Source: an uncultured beta proteobacterium (GTDB taxonomy: Bacteria > Pseudomonadota > Gammaproteobacteria > Burkholderiales > Burkholderiaceae). From it: DNA of 5,217 nt. The notes beneath the pieces were generated by a model, which saw only the letters and a list, made by a program, of their open reading frames with translations, ran no database searches and was not told the origin of the DNA. Position 1 is the first letter of the stretch. The number at the start of each line of letters is the position of its first letter. Below, in pieces: positions 1 through 5,217 of the stretch. The stretch is taken from the NCBI GenBank assembly GCA_903827075.1, contig CAIKGX010000109.1:1-5217 (forward strand), written 5' to 3'. The translations under genes and the position numbers were made by a program.

Positions 1-817
1 AGATGTTCAAGCATTTATCAAGGCAGCCATGAGCGGTGGCGCAGGTAGTCCTGCGGTAGCTACCAGTGGCGGTAGTTTAGGTGGCCTCAATTTAATTCCT
101 TGGCCAACAGTGGATTTCACAAAGTTTGGTGAGATTGAGCGCCAACCCTTAAATCGCATTAAGAAACTTACTGCAGCCAATTTAGGTCGTAACTGGGTGA
201 TGATTCCTGCGGTGACTTACCACGAAGATGCAGACATTACCGATTTAGAAGCATTTCGTGTGCTTACTAATAAAGAGAATGAAAAGCAGGGCGTCAAAAT
301 TACCATGCTGGCATTTTTGATGAAGGCTGCCGTTGCTGCACTCAAAAAATATCCAGAATTTAATAGCTCTTTGGATGGTGATGACTTAGTGCTCAAGAAG
401 TACTTCAATATTGCCTTTGCTGCTGATACACCGAATGGTTTAGTCGTGCCAGTGATTCGCAATGCAGATAAAAAAGGTATTTTTGAGTTAGCACGGGAAA
501 CCTCAGAGCTTGCAGCCCTGGCTCGCGATGGCAAATTAAAACCAGATCAAATGCAAGGCGCCAGCTTCACTATCTCATCCTTAGGTGGTATTGGTGGAAC
601 ATACTTCTCACCGATTGTGAATGCGCCTGAAGTCGCTATTCTGGGCGTAAGTAAGGCGGCTATGAAGCCTGTATGGGATGGTAAGCAATTTGTACCTCGC
701 CTGATCTGCCCATTGTCCCTATCGGCAGATCATCGCGTTATTGACGGTGCTTTGGCTACTCGCTTTAATGTATACATTGCACAATTACTTGCCGACTTCC
801 GTCGTGCAGTACTGTAA
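1..817 (+). CDS. aceF: Dihydrolipoyllysine acetyltransferase, E2 of pyruvate dehydrogenase (5' partial)
   Basis: E2 moves the acetyl group from its lipoyl arm to CoA, giving acetyl-CoA, and forms the core of the cytoplasmic pyruvate dehydrogenase complex. The reading frame is open from base 2 (base 1 ends a codon), so the gene begins left of the window and the ATG at 29 is internal. The 271 visible residues start with DVQAFIKAAM, the end of the peripheral subunit-binding domain that docks E3. A Gly/Ser/Ala-rich linker follows, then the complete catalytic domain. Hallmarks are PWPTVDF, the RNWVMIPAVT stretch followed by ADITDLEAFR, the TISSLGGIGGTYFSPI region, and the active-site DHRVIDG at 728-748 with catalytic His (731-733) and Asp (743-745). 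The PWP and RNWVMIP signatures favour the pyruvate E2 over the 2-oxoglutarate or branched-chain E2. The N-terminal lipoyl domains lie outside the window. The gene is intact to its TAA, with lpdA starting 9 bases later, so the two are surely cotranscribed. Confidence 0.96.
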   Translation, partial: DVQAFIKAAMSGGAGSPAVATSGGSLGGLNLIPWPTVDFTKFGEIERQPLNRIKKLTAANLGRNWVMIPAVTYHEDADITDLEAFRVLTNKENEKQGVKITMLAFLMKAAVAALKKYPEFNSSLDGDDLVLKKYFNIAFAADTPNGLVVPVIRNADKKGIFELARETSELAALARDGKLKPDQMQGASFTISSLGGIGGTYFSPIVNAPEVAILGVSKAAMKPVWDGKQFVPRLICPLSLSADHRVIDGALATRFNVYIAQLLADFRRAVL

Positions 818-822
818 GGGGG
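815..822 (+). promoter_or_regulatory. Ribosome binding site of lpdA, overlapping the aceF stop codon
   Basis: TAAGGGGG includes the aceF TAA (815-817) and ends 4 bases before the lpdA ATG at 827. It matches the TAAGGAGG Shine-Dalgarno consensus at all but one base. The overlap suggests that ribosomes finishing aceF may help initiation at lpdA, which would keep E2 and E3 output linked; that coupling is inferred. Confidence 0.75.
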
Positions 823-826
823 ATCT

Positions 827-2599
827 ATGACTAAGCAAATGATCCTTGTACCTGATATTGGTGACTATTCTGATGTGCCAGTAATTGAGGTCTTAATTAA
901 AGTTGGTGATGTAGTTGAAAAAGAGCAGGCTTTATTAATTCTTGAATCCGATAAAGCAACGATGGAAGTGCCCTCGGATGCTGCGGGTACTGTGACTAGT
1001 ATTTTAGTTAAGGCGGGGAATAAAGTCAGTAAGGGAAGTGTTATCGCAGAAATTGAAGCCTCTACAGCGCCTGCGACACAAGCACCAACGCAAACTCCAC
1101 CACCAGTTGTTGCCGCACCGTTACCTACCCCTGTTGCTGGTCAATACAGCGGTAAGGTAGATCATGAGTGCGAGCTACTGGTATTAGGTGCAGGGCCTGG
1201 TGGATATAGCGCTGCATTTCGAAGTGCAGATTTGGGTGTGAATACCATTTTGGTAGAACGTTATTCCACTTTAGGCGGTGTTTGCTTAAACGTAGGCTGC
1301 ATCCCATCCAAGGCTTTGCTACACACTACCTCAGTGATGGATGAAGTCAAAACCATGTCAAAGCATGGCATTACCTATGGCGCACCCAAAATTGAAATCG
1401 ATCAATTGCGTGGCTACAAAGATTCCGTGATTGCTAAACTCACTGGTGGTCTAGCTGGCATGGCTAAAGCACGTAAGGTAGCGGTAGTGCGCGGCTTGGG
1501 ACGTTTCTTAGATGCGAACCACGTTGAAGTGGATTTGACTAGCGGCAACGCTCAAGACCTCACGGGCAAAAAAGAAGTGATTCGTTTTCAGAAGGCGATC
1601 ATTGCTGCTGGTAGCCAACCAGTGAAATTGCCTTTCTTGCCAGAAGACCCTCGGATTGTGGATAGTACGGGTGCACTTTTATTAAAGAGTATTCCTAAGC
1701 GCATGCTCGTGATTGGCGGCGGCATTATTGGTTTGGAGATGGCCACTGTTTACAGCACTTTAGGTTCACGCATCGATATCGCTGAGATGATGGATGGTTT
1801 GATGGCTGGGGCCGATCGTGATTTAGAAAAGGTCTGGGAAAAGTTTAATGCCGGCCGCTTTGAAAAGATCATGCTCAAAACGAGAGCATCGAAAGCGGAA
1901 GTCAAACCCGACGGTATTCAAGTGAGTTTTGAGGGTGAGAATGCGCCAGCAGAACCTCAAACTTATGACTTGGTATTGGTTGCAGTGGGTCGCACCCCTA
2001 ATGGTAAGAAAATTGATGCTGCTGCTGCCGGAGTCCAGGTGGATGAACGGGGCTTTATTCCGGTTGATAAACAAATGCGTACTAATGTCTGCAATATCTT
2101 TGCGATTGGCGATCTCGTTGGTCAACCTATGCTGGCCCACAAGGCGGTGCATGAAGGTCATGTAGCAGCAGAAGCAGCAGCAGGGCAGAAGTCCTATTTT
2201 GACGCTAAGCAAATTCCTTCCGTTGCGTATACCGATCCAGAAGTGGCTTGGGCAGGCTTAACAGAAGAGCAATGTAAGGCACAAGGCATTGCTTATGAGA
2301 AAGGTTTATTCCCGTGGGCAGCTAGTGGTCGCGCTATCGCCAATGGACGTGATGAGGGCTTCACTAAACTCATCTTTGATGCGAGCTCCAAACGGATTAT
2401 TGGTGGCGGTATTGTTGGAACACATGCAGGCGATCTGATTGGTGAAGTGTGTTTGGCAATTGAGATGGGTGCTGATGCAGTAGATATCGGTAAAACGATT
2501 CATCCGCACCCAACCCTAGGCGAGTCTGTTGGATTGGCGGCAGAAGCGGCCCATGGTCATTGCACCGATTTACCACCAGTTAAAAAGAAAGCGCATTAA
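827..2599 (+). CDS. lpdA: Dihydrolipoyl dehydrogenase (E3) with N-terminal lipoyl domain
   Basis: E3 reoxidises the dihydrolipoyl groups of E2 and passes electrons through FAD to NAD+ in the cytoplasmic pyruvate dehydrogenase complex. The 590 residues exceed the usual ~470 because of an added N-terminal lipoyl domain (about 1-80), with the lipoylation site Lys43 in ESDKATMEVPS. A Pro/Ala/Thr-rich linker (about 80-108) follows, then the full flavoprotein. Visible motifs are the FAD-binding GAGPGG (121-126), the redox disulfide Cys153/Cys158 in GGVCLNVGCIPSK, the NAD-binding GGGIIG (297-302), the second FAD contact AIGD (426-429), and the catalytic pair His561/Glu566 in HPHPTLGES. All key residues are present, so the enzyme should be active. 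Lipoyl-bearing E3 proteins encoded directly behind aceF are known in Neisseria and in Ralstonia/Cupriavidus (PdhL). The start is fixed by a strong Shine-Dalgarno and by the lipoyl fold beginning at residue 1. It is the last gene of the operon, followed by a strong terminator. Confidence 0.97.
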   Translation: MTKQMILVPDIGDYSDVPVIEVLIKVGDVVEKEQALLILESDKATMEVPSDAAGTVTSILVKAGNKVSKGSVIAEIEASTAPATQAPTQTPPPVVAAPLPTPVAGQYSGKVDHECELLVLGAGPGGYSAAFRSADLGVNTILVERYSTLGGVCLNVGCIPSKALLHTTSVMDEVKTMSKHGITYGAPKIEIDQLRGYKDSVIAKLTGGLAGMAKARKVAVVRGLGRFLDANHVEVDLTSGNAQDLTGKKEVIRFQKAIIAAGSQPVKLPFLPEDPRIVDSTGALLLKSIPKRMLVIGGGIIGLEMATVYSTLGSRIDIAEMMDGLMAGADRDLEKVWEKFNAGRFEKIMLKTRASKAEVKPDGIQVSFEGENAPAEPQTYDLVLVAVGRTPNGKKIDAAAAGVQVDERGFIPVDKQMRTNVCNIFAIGDLVGQPMLAHKAVHEGHVAAEAAAGQKSYFDAKQIPSVAYTDPEVAWAGLTEEQCKAQGIAYEKGLFPWAASGRAIANGRDEGFTKLIFDASSKRIIGGGIVGTHAGDLIGEVCLAIEMGADAVDIGKTIHPHPTLGESVGLAAEAAHGHCTDLPPVKKKAH

Positions 2600-2647
2600 T
2601 TGAGATTTCTTTTTAGTTGCCTTCATAGTTAGCAGTTCTGAAAAAGA

Positions 2648-2682
2648 AAAAGCCCCGCAGCTAAAAAACTGGCGGGGCTTTT
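2648..2682. terminator. Bidirectional intrinsic terminator between lpdA and the phasin gene
   Basis: A perfect 11-bp inverted repeat pairs 2648-2658 (AAAAGCCCCGC) with 2672-2682 (GCGGGGCTTTT), and AG/CT inside it can add two pairs past one bulged G, leaving an A-rich loop. On the + strand the stem ends in four T, stopping lpdA transcripts 49-83 bases after the stop codon. Read on the - strand, the hairpin is followed by a longer T-rich run (complement of the A-rich 2641-2651), making a stronger terminator for the phasin gene, whose stop is 26 bases from the stem. Confidence 0.93.
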
Positions 2683-2708
2683 GCATTAGAGGAGTACCTC
2701 AATACAGT

Positions 2709-3263
2709 TTATTTCTTTGAAGCTGCCTTCGTTGCTGCGTTAACATTTTTCATGGCGGCATCTGTGGCATTGCTTAAATTGGTTTGGGCAACCTCCACTG
2801 CATGCTTCACCGCCTTTTGGCTAGTTTCATAAACGTTGGTTGCTGATGCAATTGCTTGCTTCATGGCAATGACGGCTGCATCAGAACCAGGAGGGGCATT
2901 TTTGGTCCAGTCTTCAACCAAGGAATTCATTTTCTTTTGACCTGCCTGAAATTCCTTCTCAGCAGACTTAGTAAAATTCTCTTGAGTTTCATGGGCCAAC
3001 TCATATAAATGACGGCTATACGCCATAATCTTTTCGGCCATAGGCTGGACGGCTTCTGCCTGATGGGCGAGGAGCTGTTGAATATCTTTTACTTCCAATG
3101 CTTTCTTAGCGCTGCTCATGCTATCGCTCAAGCTTTGCTTGGCAATATGCATATTCAGCTCAACTAATTTTTCAATGCTTTGTAGTGCTTGATTGGTTAG
3201 CCCACTTAAGGTCTCTAAATTGGCTTTATGTGCCGCTGCTAATTGTTCGGGTGTTAAGTTCAT
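2709..3263 (-). CDS. phaP: Phasin family protein (PHA granule-associated)
   Basis: Phasins are small amphipathic proteins that coat polyhydroxyalkanoate granules in the cytoplasm and control their number and size. This one has 184 residues, typical for the proteobacterial Phasin_2 family. It begins MNLTPEQLAAAHKANLETL, and about residues 5-115 look helical with little Pro or Gly. The family-like segment NAPPGSDAAVIAMKQAI (122-138) follows, and then an Ala/Lys-rich helical tail ending TKAASKK. There is no signal peptide or membrane segment. The start is supported by AAAGGG (complement of 3271-3276), 7 bases before the ATG. The gene converges on lpdA with a shared terminator and diverges from the EamA gene. 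As I recall, Ralstonia eutropha H16 also carries phaP1 close to its pdh cluster, which supports the assignment. The symbol is by family; which phasin paralogue it matches cannot be told here. No PHA synthase is in the window, so the granule role is inferred from the family. Confidence 0.9.
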   Translation of the reverse strand: MNLTPEQLAAAHKANLETLSGLTNQALQSIEKLVELNMHIAKQSLSDSMSSAKKALEVKDIQQLLAHQAEAVQPMAEKIMAYSRHLYELAHETQENFTKSAEKEFQAGQKKMNSLVEDWTKNAPPGSDAAVIAMKQAIASATNVYETSQKAVKHAVEVAQTNLSNATDAAMKNVNAATKAASKK

Positions 3264-3299
3264 TTTTGATCCCTTTCTGGTGGACTCACTCTATCTATG

Positions 3300-3315
3300 G
3301 CTCACTATGAGCTCA
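3300..3315. repeat. Overlapping small inverted repeats in the phasin leader
   Basis: GCTCA (3300-3304) and TGAGC (3308-3312) form a perfect 5-bp inverted repeat around a 3-base spacer. The second arm is also part of the 8-bp palindrome TGAGCTCA (3308-3315). They lie between the proposed phasin promoter and its ribosome binding site, so they could be a small mRNA hairpin or a protein site. They are short enough to have arisen by chance. Confidence 0.3.
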
Positions 3316-3345
3316 ATTTCATTTCTTTTCTATTTAAGGTGCACT

Positions 3346-3374
3346 ATTTTAGGGAATAATTGGATGCAATGCAA
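3346..3374 (-). promoter_or_regulatory. Candidate sigma-70 promoter for the phasin gene
   Basis: On the - strand, TAAAAT (complement of 3346-3351) matches the -10 consensus at 5 of 6 positions. TTGCAT (complement of 3369-3374) shares TTG with the -35 consensus, and the spacer is exactly 17 bases. Transcription would start near 3339, giving a leader of about 75 bases. The weak -35 is compatible with a regulated promoter. The call rests on sequence match and position only. Confidence 0.4.
3365..3373. promoter_or_regulatory. Possible operator (TGCA-A-TGCA palindrome) over the phasin -35
   Basis: TGCAATGCA is a perfect 9-base palindrome about a central base and overlaps the proposed -35 element of the phasin promoter. 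In several proteobacteria the phasin gene is repressed by PhaR, whose described sites are rich in TGC/GCA half-sites; that is recalled family knowledge. Reading this palindrome as a PhaR-type operator is an inference from its position and composition, and no phaR gene is in the window. Confidence 0.3.
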
Positions 3375-3467
3375 GATAAGGGCAATGAGTCTATTCCAAT
3401 CTAAACCCATAAAACAGCCTAAAATCAACGATTAATAGAAAAATAACCTCATTTCAGATAGTTACTT

Positions 3468-4355
3468 ATGACTTTAAAGTTGGACAGCTATATAGCACCA
3501 CTGTTTGTACTAATCTGGAGCACAGGGTTCGTCATAGCCCGCCTAGCAATGCCTTATGTTGAGCCAGCGACCTTTTTGTTTTGGCGTTTTGCAGGTGTTT
3601 TAATGGCCATGGCTGCTTTGAGTTTGGTTTGGCGCATTACTTGGCCTAGCTGGTCTCAAATTAAACATATTGCAGTGGCGGGTCTCTTATTGCAATTTGG
3701 CTATCTTCTCGGTGTTTGGTTCGCGGTGCGCTTGGGTATGACTGCAGGCTTAGTGGCCATCATTGTCGGTCTTCAACCGATCTTGACAGCTTGGTTTGCA
3801 GCTTGGATTTCAGAAAAGGTCAGCCCTAGACAGTGGATCGGATTGGGATTTGGATTTGCGGGGGTTGCTTTAGTCGTTGCAGAAAAAATTGGTTTTGCCC
3901 ATATTCCTTTCGTAAGCTATGTTTTGGCTTTTGTGGCCTTGCTATCTATTACCTTCGGAACCCTCTATCAGAAAAAATACTGTCCAGTATTTGATCTACG
4001 TGCTGGCTCTTCAATTCAGTTTGGTGTGTCAGCTGTTCTATGCTTTGTTTGCATGTACTACTTTGAGTCAGGTGTCATGGTGTGGAATGCACCCGTCGTT
4101 GGCGCATTATTGTGGTCTATCTTCCCGCTATCCATTGGCAGCATCAGCTTGTTATTTATGATGATTCGAAAAGGTGCTGCTACTAAAGTAACCAGTCTGC
4201 TTTATCTGACGCCACCGACAACCGCCGCGATGGCATGGCTCCTATTTGATGAGCCTTTTACCCTAATGATGGCAGGGGGCTTAGCCTTAACAATGACTGG
4301 TGTGGTGCTTGTCAATGCCCGCCAATCTAATTCTGTAGCCACTATTGCCGAGTAA
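3468..4355 (+). CDS. EamA/DMT-superfamily transporter
   Basis: This is an inner-membrane protein of the drug/metabolite transporter superfamily, which mostly exports small metabolites or amino acids. The substrate cannot be read from the sequence. Its 295 residues hold about ten hydrophobic helices (roughly 9-26, 36-54, 67-87, 92-113, 122-139, 148-167, 180-199, 209-229, 241-261, 264-283), the normal EamA length. They form two five-helix repeats. Family-typical signs are FVLIWSTGFVIARLAMPY at the N-terminus, GLQPILTAWFAAWISEK closing helix 4, and the matching YLTPPTTAAMAWLLFDEPFT in the second repeat. The ATG at 3468 is the only reasonable start, because an in-frame TAG lies at 3459-3461 and helix 1 begins within ten residues. 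No good Shine-Dalgarno precedes it and I see no convincing promoter, so expression may be low or start elsewhere. It is divergent from the phasin gene and 109 bases upstream of the pbpG-like gene on the same strand. Confidence 0.9.
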   Translation: MTLKLDSYIAPLFVLIWSTGFVIARLAMPYVEPATFLFWRFAGVLMAMAALSLVWRITWPSWSQIKHIAVAGLLLQFGYLLGVWFAVRLGMTAGLVAIIVGLQPILTAWFAAWISEKVSPRQWIGLGFGFAGVALVVAEKIGFAHIPFVSYVLAFVALLSITFGTLYQKKYCPVFDLRAGSSIQFGVSAVLCFVCMYYFESGVMVWNAPVVGALLWSIFPLSIGSISLLFMMIRKGAATKVTSLLYLTPPTTAAMAWLLFDEPFTLMMAGGLALTMTGVVLVNARQSNSVATIAE

Positions 4356-4451
4356 TGAAGTGCCAAAAGCGGGCTATTTTCATTGCATGCTCTCAATAAA
4401 GTGCTTTGCTTTGTGAAAGTTATTTATCATTCGGTATGTTGAAAGTTTTGT

Positions 4452-4457
4452 GAAGGT
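4452..4457 (+). promoter_or_regulatory. Ribosome binding site fixing the pbpG start
   Basis: GAAGGT lies 7 bases before the ATG at 4465, which is good Shine-Dalgarno spacing. It favours that ATG over the in-frame GTG at 4450, which would add five residues in front of the basic MRLNR end of the signal peptide. A lone -10-like TATCAT sits at 4425-4430, but no acceptable -35 accompanies it, so no promoter is called in the 4356-4464 gap. Confidence 0.65.
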
Positions 4458-4464
4458 ATTTTGG

Positions 4465-4545
4465 ATGCGTTTGAATCGATTTTGCACCTTAGTTTTAGCT
4501 TGTCTTTTTATGGCAGGTATCGCTGTCAACGCGACGGCCAATGCA
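4465..4545 (+). other. Sec signal peptide of the PbpG-like protein
   Basis: The first 27 residues have a basic start (MRLNR), a hydrophobic core of about 16 residues (FCTLVLACLFMAGIAV) and small-residue cleavage sites ATA and ANA, with cleavage most likely after Ala27. The VLAC at 10-13 is not a convincing lipobox: Leu sits at -2 and too little hydrophobic core precedes it. Export to the periplasm is therefore expected, not lipidation. Confidence 0.75.
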
Positions 4546-5217
4546 GCTGCCACCGAAAAACAAAGCAAAGCAGCCAAAGCAAACGCTAAAACGACTACAA
4601 AACCAGCTGCGGTCGCAGCAACTACTCCTAAAACGACTGTAAAGATTTCCAAATCTGCAAAAAAACCTCGTACCGTACGTACAACCGTGACGCGTTCTAC
4701 GGATGCATTGGTAGCGGGGCCACCATCGTTAGCGACTGCTTTGGGTTTGCGTGGACAGCATGATCAATTGAGTCTGAAATCCAGTGTCGCTATGGTTGTT
4801 AATCAAGATACTAAGGAAGTGTATTTTGAGAAAAATTCCTCAGTCAGCTTACCGATTGCGTCTATTACTAAACTAATGACTGCAATGGTGGTGCTGGACT
4901 CCAAAATGCCGCTAGATGAAACCATTGTGATTAATGCGGAGGATGTTCACATCTATCGCACATCACGTTTGTCAGGCGGTACTGTTCTCACCCGTGAAGA
5001 GGCGCTCCTCCTTGCTTTAATGTCTTCAGAAAATCGTGCGGCTTATACCTTGGGTAGAAACTATCCAGGCGGTATACCGGCATTTGTGGATGCCATGAAT
5101 CGAAAAGCGAGAGAGATTGGCATGAGCCGCTCTCATTTTGCTGACCCCACAGGCCTGATGAGTGAAAACGTCGCATCAGCAGAAGATTTAACTCGCATGT
5201 TGAGCGCCGCCTATCAG
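4465..5217 (+). CDS. pbpG: D-alanyl-D-alanine endopeptidase, PBP7/PbpG-like (3' partial)
   Basis: PbpG-type enzymes are periplasmic serine peptidases of family S11 that cut D-Ala-meso-DAP cross-links in peptidoglycan. The 251 visible residues are open to the window edge. In order they show a signal peptide (about 1-27), a basic Lys/Thr/Ala-rich linker (about 28-80), and the start of the penicillin-binding catalytic domain at KSSVAMVVNQDT (105-116). The catalytic SxxK is Ser133-Ile-Thr-Lys136 in PIASITKLMTAMVVLD, and the SxN motif is Ser188-Glu-Asn190 in LLLALMSSENRAA. PGGIPAFVDAMNRKA and DPTGLMSENV follow. The VVLD extension after SxxK and the SSENRAA segment closely resemble E. coli PbpG as I remember it, favouring the endopeptidase over the DacA/DacC carboxypeptidases. 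The third motif, KTG, and the C-terminus lie beyond the edge, so intactness cannot be confirmed. The gene follows the transporter by 109 bases with no evident terminator between them, so partial readthrough is possible. Confidence 0.93.
   Translation, partial: MRLNRFCTLVLACLFMAGIAVNATANAAATEKQSKAAKANAKTTTKPAAVAATTPKTTVKISKSAKKPRTVRTTVTRSTDALVAGPPSLATALGLRGQHDQLSLKSSVAMVVNQDTKEVYFEKNSSVSLPIASITKLMTAMVVLDSKMPLDETIVINAEDVHIYRTSRLSGGTVLTREEALLLALMSSENRAAYTLGRNYPGGIPAFVDAMNRKAREIGMSRSHFADPTGLMSENVASAEDLTRMLSAAYQ

Noticed and set aside
29..31. The ATG at 29 as the start of the first gene
   Set aside because: The frame stays open to the window edge, and the preceding residues DVQAFIKAA are the end of the E3-binding domain of AceF, so this Met is internal.
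217..534. Other shadow frames inside aceF, lpdA, the EamA gene and pbpG (for example 217-534 -, 1929-2165 +, 3919-4161 +, 4988-5176 -)
   Set aside because: All sit within well-supported genes in other frames and show no domain, signal or spacing of their own.
1823..2212. A 129-codon reading frame on the - strand
   Set aside because: It is entirely antisense to the conserved NAD/FAD region of lpdA. The product is rich in Cys, His and Phe without recognisable motifs, and the sense frame is well supported.
2689..2700. Small inverted repeat GAGG-AGTA-CCTC next to the phasin stop
   Set aside because: The 4-bp stem is too short to stand out from chance, and the adjacent 11-bp terminator already explains the region.
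3193..3435. An 80-codon + strand frame across the phasin 5' end and the intergenic region
   Set aside because: It is antisense to the phasin N-terminus and then crosses the putative phasin promoter. It has no good ribosome binding site or recognisable domain.
4356..4464. A terminator or promoter between the EamA gene and pbpG
   Set aside because: No stem of useful length followed by a T-run was found. The best -10-like element (TATCAT, 4425-4430) lacks a -35 at normal spacing, so neither is called.
4380..4652. A 90-codon reading frame on the - strand whose product looks like a membrane protein
   Set aside because: It lies antisense to the signal peptide and Lys/Ala/Thr linker of the PbpG-like gene. 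Complements of Ala, Thr and Lys codons give Val, Gly, Cys, Leu and Phe, so a hydrophobic product is expected by chance. The sense strand has clear SxxK and SxN motifs.
1..5217. Mobile elements, CRISPR arrays, tRNA/rRNA genes, defence or toxin-antitoxin modules
   Set aside because: Reading both strands gave no transposase, regularly spaced repeats, RNA gene signature or island-like junction; all long stretches are assigned to housekeeping-type genes.

Overview
The window is an ordinary, gene-dense stretch of a betaproteobacterial chromosome. The best match is a low-to-moderate GC member of the Burkholderiaceae such as Polynucleobacter. That is an inference from protein character, gene order and roughly mid-40s % GC judged by eye; no database search was possible. 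The supporting features are an E3 subunit that carries its own lipoyl domain and lies just behind aceF, a polyhydroxyalkanoate-type phasin beside the pyruvate dehydrogenase genes, and a PbpG-like endopeptidase with a lysine/alanine/threonine-rich linker.

Left part (1-2599, + strand): the 3' part of aceF (E2 of pyruvate dehydrogenase), then after 9 bases lpdA (E3, dihydrolipoyl dehydrogenase). They form the end of a pdh operon whose earlier genes, presumably including aceE, lie to the left. A strong two-way hairpin terminator (2648-2682) closes this operon and also the phasin gene that converges on it from the right (2709-3263, - strand).

Middle (3264-3467): a 204-base divergent intergenic region. 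It holds a plausible phasin promoter, a 9-base TGCA-A-TGCA palindrome over its -35 element that could be a repressor operator, and small inverted repeats in the phasin leader. No convincing promoter or Shine-Dalgarno sequence was found for the rightward gene.

Right part (3468-5217, + strand): a ten-helix EamA/DMT-family transporter (3468-4355). After 109 bases with no clear terminator comes a PbpG-like D-alanyl-D-alanine endopeptidase (4465 onward), which runs off the right edge before its KTG motif.

Functional reading: PDH makes acetyl-CoA, the precursor of polyhydroxybutyrate, and phasins coat PHB granules, so the pdh/phasin neighbourhood is metabolically coherent. The transporter and the cell-wall enzyme have no evident link to this. 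I found no mobile element, CRISPR array, RNA gene, toxin-antitoxin or defence system, and nothing I would call a new biological system. The points most worth a second look are the candidate phasin operator and the convergent pdh/phasin arrangement.
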